A DNA stretch of 8,039 nucleotides, from positions 1 through 8,039 of the forward strand of contig JALFRH010000032.1 of the NCBI GenBank assembly GCA_022785155.1. The letters run 5' to 3'. Below, one piece after another: positions 5,443 through 8,039 of this stretch (the stretch's first letter is position 1; each line of letters starts with the position of its first letter). Both the position numbers and the translations under genes were made by a program. A model generated the notes under the pieces. The model did no database searches. It saw nothing but the letters and a program-made list of their open reading frames with translations, and was not told the DNA's origin. This DNA comes from Spirochaetales bacterium (lineage in GTDB: Bacteria > Spirochaetota > Spirochaetia > Sphaerochaetales > Sphaerochaetaceae).

Positions 5443-7113
5443 ATGGAAAACGAAAAGGAAACAAAACCCCTCAACTTCATCGAGAAGATCATTGAGGACG
5501 ATTTAAGGGAAGGCAGAGTTCCAAACGACACAATTGTCACACGCTTTCCTCCGGAGCCTAACGGCTATCTCCACATAGGACACATCAAGAGCATTTGCCT
5601 TAACTTCGGCTTGGCAGAGAAGTATAAAGGCATCTGTCACCTTAGGCTTGATGACACAAACCCCGCCAAGGAAGATATGGAATATATCAATTCCATAAAG
5701 GATGATATCCACTGGCTGGGTTTTGACTGGGGCGAACATGAATATTATGCTTCGGATTACTACGATCAGCTTTATGAAATCGCTCTTGATCTCATCCGTA
5801 AAGGTAAGGCATATGTAGACTCTCTTTCTCCTGAGGAGATGAAGGAATACAGAGGAACACTTACAGAGCCGGGAAAGAATTCCCCTGATAGGGATAGATC
5901 CATCGAAGAGAACATGGATCTCTTTTTGAGAATGAAGAACGGTGAATTCCCGGAGGGAAAGTACACTCTCAGAGCAAAGATCGATATGGCATCCCCCAAC
6001 ATCAATATGAGAGACCCTGCCCTCTATAGAATAAAATACGCAGAGCATCCAAGGACAGGAAACAAGTGGTGCATCTATCCTATGTACGACTACACCCACG
6101 GTCAGTGCGACTCCATAGAGAATATCACGCATTCCATCTGCACCCTCGAGTTCGATGTGCACAGGCCTCTGTATGACTGGTTCATCAAGACTCTCGGCAT
6201 CTATCCTTCACATCAGTACGAATTTGCCAGACTGAACCTCACATATACATTGATGAGCAAGCGCAAGCTTCTGGAACTTGTCCAGAAGGGGCTTGTAAGC
6301 GGCTGGGATGACCCGCGGATGCCTACGCTCTGCGGTGTGCGCAGAAGGGGCTACACTCCTCAGGCGCTCAAGATGTTCTGCGAGAAAATAGGAGTCTCCA
6401 AGCGCGACCAGCTGATGGACATCCAGCTTCTCGAGTGGTGCGTCCGCCAGGACCTCAATGCCCGCTCGAACCGCTACATGGTGGTGGAGGACCCGATCAA
6501 GGTCACCCTCACCAACTGGGAGCCGGGCAAGGTGGAGTGGTTCGACTGCCCTCTCAACCCTGCAGAGCCTGAGGGAGCCAAGAGAAGCGTTCCGTTCACC
6601 GGTGAACTCTACATCAGCAGGGCCGACTTCATGGAGGATGCTCCGAAGAAGTTCTTCCGTCTCAAGCCGGACGGAGAGGTCCGTCTCAAATACACCTACA
6701 TCATCAAGTGCAATGAGGTAATCAAGGATGCCGATGGCAATGTAGTCGAACTCAGATGCACCTATGATCCGACCACCCGTCCGGGCGGAGGGGAATGGAG
6801 AAGTGTCAAGGGCACAATCCATTGGGTGTCAATTGCTCACGCCAGGGAGCTTGAGCTCCGTCTCTATGACAGGCTCTTCACCCAGGCAGATATGAGCGAT
6901 ATCCCTGAGGACAAGGATTACAAGGATTTCCTCAATCCTGATTCCCTGGTCATCGGCAAGGGATATGCCGAGCCGGCCATCCTCGATGACAACTCGGGAA
7001 TTGCCGTGCAGTTCGAAAGGGTAGGTTATTATTACAAGGATCCGGACAGCACTCCGGAACATCCTGTATTCAACAGGACTACGGTGCTTAAGGATTCGTA
7101 TAAGCCGGAATAG
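5443..7113 (+). CDS. glnS: Glutaminyl-tRNA synthetase
   Basis: This class Ic aminoacyl-tRNA synthetase charges tRNA-Gln with glutamine in the cytoplasm. At 556 residues it is close to the E. coli enzyme. The signature PPEPNGYLHIGH (residues 36-47) carries HIGH at 44-47, and the KMSKS equivalent MSKRK is at 271-275. DDTNPAKE (about 69-76), the dinucleotide-fold segments and the C-terminal beta-barrel anticodon-binding half (about 340-556, ending VFNRTTVLKDSYKPE) are all present without frameshift. Its presence implies direct Gln-tRNA-Gln formation rather than sole reliance on GatCAB transamidation. Bacterial glnS was acquired by lateral transfer from eukaryotes and is patchily distributed. Base composition and Arg codons change within the gene: AGA/AGG with ~40-45% G+C before about 6250, many CGN codons and ~55-67% G+C after it. 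The two halves may therefore differ in ancestry. It is transcribed alone and closed by a terminator. Confidence 0.97.
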   Translation: MENEKETKPLNFIEKIIEDDLREGRVPNDTIVTRFPPEPNGYLHIGHIKSICLNFGLAEKYKGICHLRLDDTNPAKEDMEYINSIKDDIHWLGFDWGEHEYYASDYYDQLYEIALDLIRKGKAYVDSLSPEEMKEYRGTLTEPGKNSPDRDRSIEENMDLFLRMKNGEFPEGKYTLRAKIDMASPNINMRDPALYRIKYAEHPRTGNKWCIYPMYDYTHGQCDSIENITHSICTLEFDVHRPLYDWFIKTLGIYPSHQYEFARLNLTYTLMSKRKLLELVQKGLVSGWDDPRMPTLCGVRRRGYTPQALKMFCEKIGVSKRDQLMDIQLLEWCVRQDLNARSNRYMVVEDPIKVTLTNWEPGKVEWFDCPLNPAEPEGAKRSVPFTGELYISRADFMEDAPKKFFRLKPDGEVRLKYTYIIKCNEVIKDADGNVVELRCTYDPTTRPGGGEWRSVKGTIHWVSIAHARELELRLYDRLFTQADMSDIPEDKDYKDFLNPDSLVIGKGYAEPAILDDNSGIAVQFERVGYYYKDPDSTPEHPVFNRTTVLKDSYKPE

Positions 7114-7121
7114 AAATGATG

Positions 7122-7150
7122 ACGGGATGGCGGTTCTGCCATCCCGTTTT
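7122..7150 (+). terminator. Rho-independent terminator of glnS
   Basis: A perfect 10-bp stem (ACGGGATGGC at 7122-7131 with GCCATCCCGT at 7138-7147) with a 6-nt loop is followed by a short T run (7147-7150), 8 nt after the glnS stop. The same stem may serve the convergent gene on minus, but no T tract follows in that direction. Confidence 0.88.
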
Positions 7151-7200
7151 CAATATTTGCAGTCTGTCACTCATGTCCGCTGGCAGACCGGTGGGTATAT

Positions 7201-8039
7201 CTACAGCCGGATCATCTCGAATTCCTCGCCGGTTCGGTCCAGGGGAACGCTGCGGTATTTCACTTTGGCGAAATTGATGTCGGCCAGGTCGATGCAGCGG
7301 ATTCGGGAGTTGTCCATTGTCCTGTAGTAGAATTTCAGGGAGGTCAGGTCGCTGGCGGTGGTAAACTGGGTCGAGGTCAGCATTCCGTCCCGGGTTTTCC
7401 CGTCAGTGTCTGTGGCGGTCATGGAGGCATTCTCGCTCTGCACAATCCCGATTGGTATCACCAATGATTCGAGAATCTTGAAGGATTGGAGGACAGCGGC
7501 TTTGCCATTCTGCGGGGTTGGAGCTGTCATCTTGTATACGGCGACACGGACGAATCTGGAAGGAGAGGTCGGGTCACCCGGAAGGCCTAGCATCCCTGAG
7601 CCGCCGCTGAGGGCATTGACGCGGAACTTTTCCGGCTTCCAGATGTTTTCTCCGGCATTGCCCTGTTTGAGATTTACATAGTTCCCGAGATTTGTCAGAT
7701 GCCATTCGAAGCCCGGGGCGTTGGTCAGGACGCCGAGTGTATTCTCGTAGAAATGAGGCTTGCCGTCCACGATTTCCAGAACCACCTGCCTGCCGCTTCT
7801 GTCGGCGAACCTCCAGTGAACGGCTCCGACATTCCTGTCGAGGCCGACAATGTGCAGCTTCGGCAGGGCTTCAATGACCTCACCGACAGCCGAGAACGAT
7901 GAAAGTGCCCATGCAACTACCTGGAAATCACAGAGAGTGGTGGATTTGAGACATGGGTCGAAATCTTCGTAGGAGCCGTATCCGGGGAAGAAGAAAAGTC
8001 CGGCGCTGAGCCCTTTTTCATTCAATCCCTCCACTACCA
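7201..8039 (-). CDS. Linear amide C-N hydrolase, choloylglycine hydrolase/penicillin V acylase family, C-terminal part (cut by right edge)
   Basis: Members are Ntn-hydrolases that cleave linear amide bonds in conjugated bile acids, penicillin V or N-acyl homoserine lactones, often periplasmic in Gram-negatives. About 279 residues are visible, open to the right edge. Family motifs are EGLNEKGLSAGLFFFPG near the edge (like DGMNEKGL), VLTNAPGFEWHLTNLGNY (around 7735-7680, with the conserved oxyanion-type Asn at 7722-7720), GLPGDPTSPSRFVR (around 7587-7546, with the conserved Arg at 7557-7555) and LKFYYRTMDNSRIRCIDL near the end. The N-terminus, with the catalytic Cys exposed after processing and any signal peptide, lies beyond 8039. 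The in-frame GTG at 8034 is not the true start because family sequence continues through it. Substrate cannot be decided: bile salt hydrolase and acylase subgroups differ mainly around residues not visible here. The gene is G+C-richer than genes left of 6250. Confidence 0.9.
   Translation of the reverse strand, partial: VVEGLNEKGLSAGLFFFPGYGSYEDFDPCLKSTTLCDFQVVAWALSSFSAVGEVIEALPKLHIVGLDRNVGAVHWRFADRSGRQVVLEIVDGKPHFYENTLGVLTNAPGFEWHLTNLGNYVNLKQGNAGENIWKPEKFRVNALSGGSGMLGLPGDPTSPSRFVRVAVYKMTAPTPQNGKAAVLQSFKILESLVIPIGIVQSENASMTATDTDGKTRDGMLTSTQFTTASDLTSLKFYYRTMDNSRIRCIDLADINFAKVKYRSVPLDRTGEEFEMIRL

Noticed and set aside
5503..6822. Long minus-strand frames within glnS (5503-6162 and 6208-6822)
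   Set aside because: They lie wholly inside a clearly recognised GlnRS gene and show no family motifs; they are shadows of its codon bias.
7114..7200. Possible small gene or repeat between glnS and the hydrolase
   Set aside because: Only the terminator stem is supported; the rest shows no frame, Shine-Dalgarno sequence or repeat.

Overview
The window looks like bacterial chromosome, probably from a metagenome-derived or gut-type anaerobe. The left part (about 1-6250) is moderately AT-rich. Its HtrA-type protease, with the linker 'NMAVYKKCKDSVVQI' and a 'YLGGD' PDZ motif, and its stand-alone E2-acyltransferase-like protein resemble families I associate with spirochaetes (Treponema/Sphaerochaeta-like) and Clostridia. 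I favour a spirochaete, but this is an inference with modest confidence. No phage, transposon, CRISPR array, tRNA or rRNA is visible.

Layout, left to right. (1) A minus-strand operon: an HtrA/DegP-like membrane-anchored serine protease (1053-2306), then uvrB (1-1068, cut by the left edge after helicase motif II). The two genes overlap by 16 bp. (2) Divergent from it, a class I SAM-dependent methyltransferase on plus (2387-3154). (3) A small PfkB-fold-like protein on minus (3218-3835), missing the catalytic C-terminal half of sugar kinases. It is divergent from (4), an unrecognised 140-residue protein on plus (3900-4322). Their promoters share the same -35 bases on opposite strands. (5) A minus-strand E2/CAT-like acyltransferase (4323-5171) without lipoyl domain or active-site His; its stop codon directly abuts the stop of gene 4. 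(6) A very AT-rich divergent intergenic region, then glnS (glutaminyl-tRNA synthetase, complete) on plus, ended by a strong intrinsic terminator. (7) On minus, running off the right edge, the C-terminal ~280 residues of a choloylglycine hydrolase/penicillin V acylase family protein.

Two things stand out. First, five genes without a Shine-Dalgarno sequence all have a sigma-70-like -10 hexamer 6 nt (four genes) or 7 nt (one gene) upstream of the start codon, which predicts leaderless mRNAs. The operon-internal uvrB and glnS instead carry good Shine-Dalgarno sequences. Second, base composition and arginine codon use shift sharply inside glnS, near the MSKRK motif (~6250). The right end is GC-richer, which suggests intragenic recombination or a chimeric contig join. 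The genes do not form one obvious pathway. DNA repair, envelope proteolysis and tRNA charging are housekeeping, and the small 3218-5171 cluster is the functionally unexplained part.
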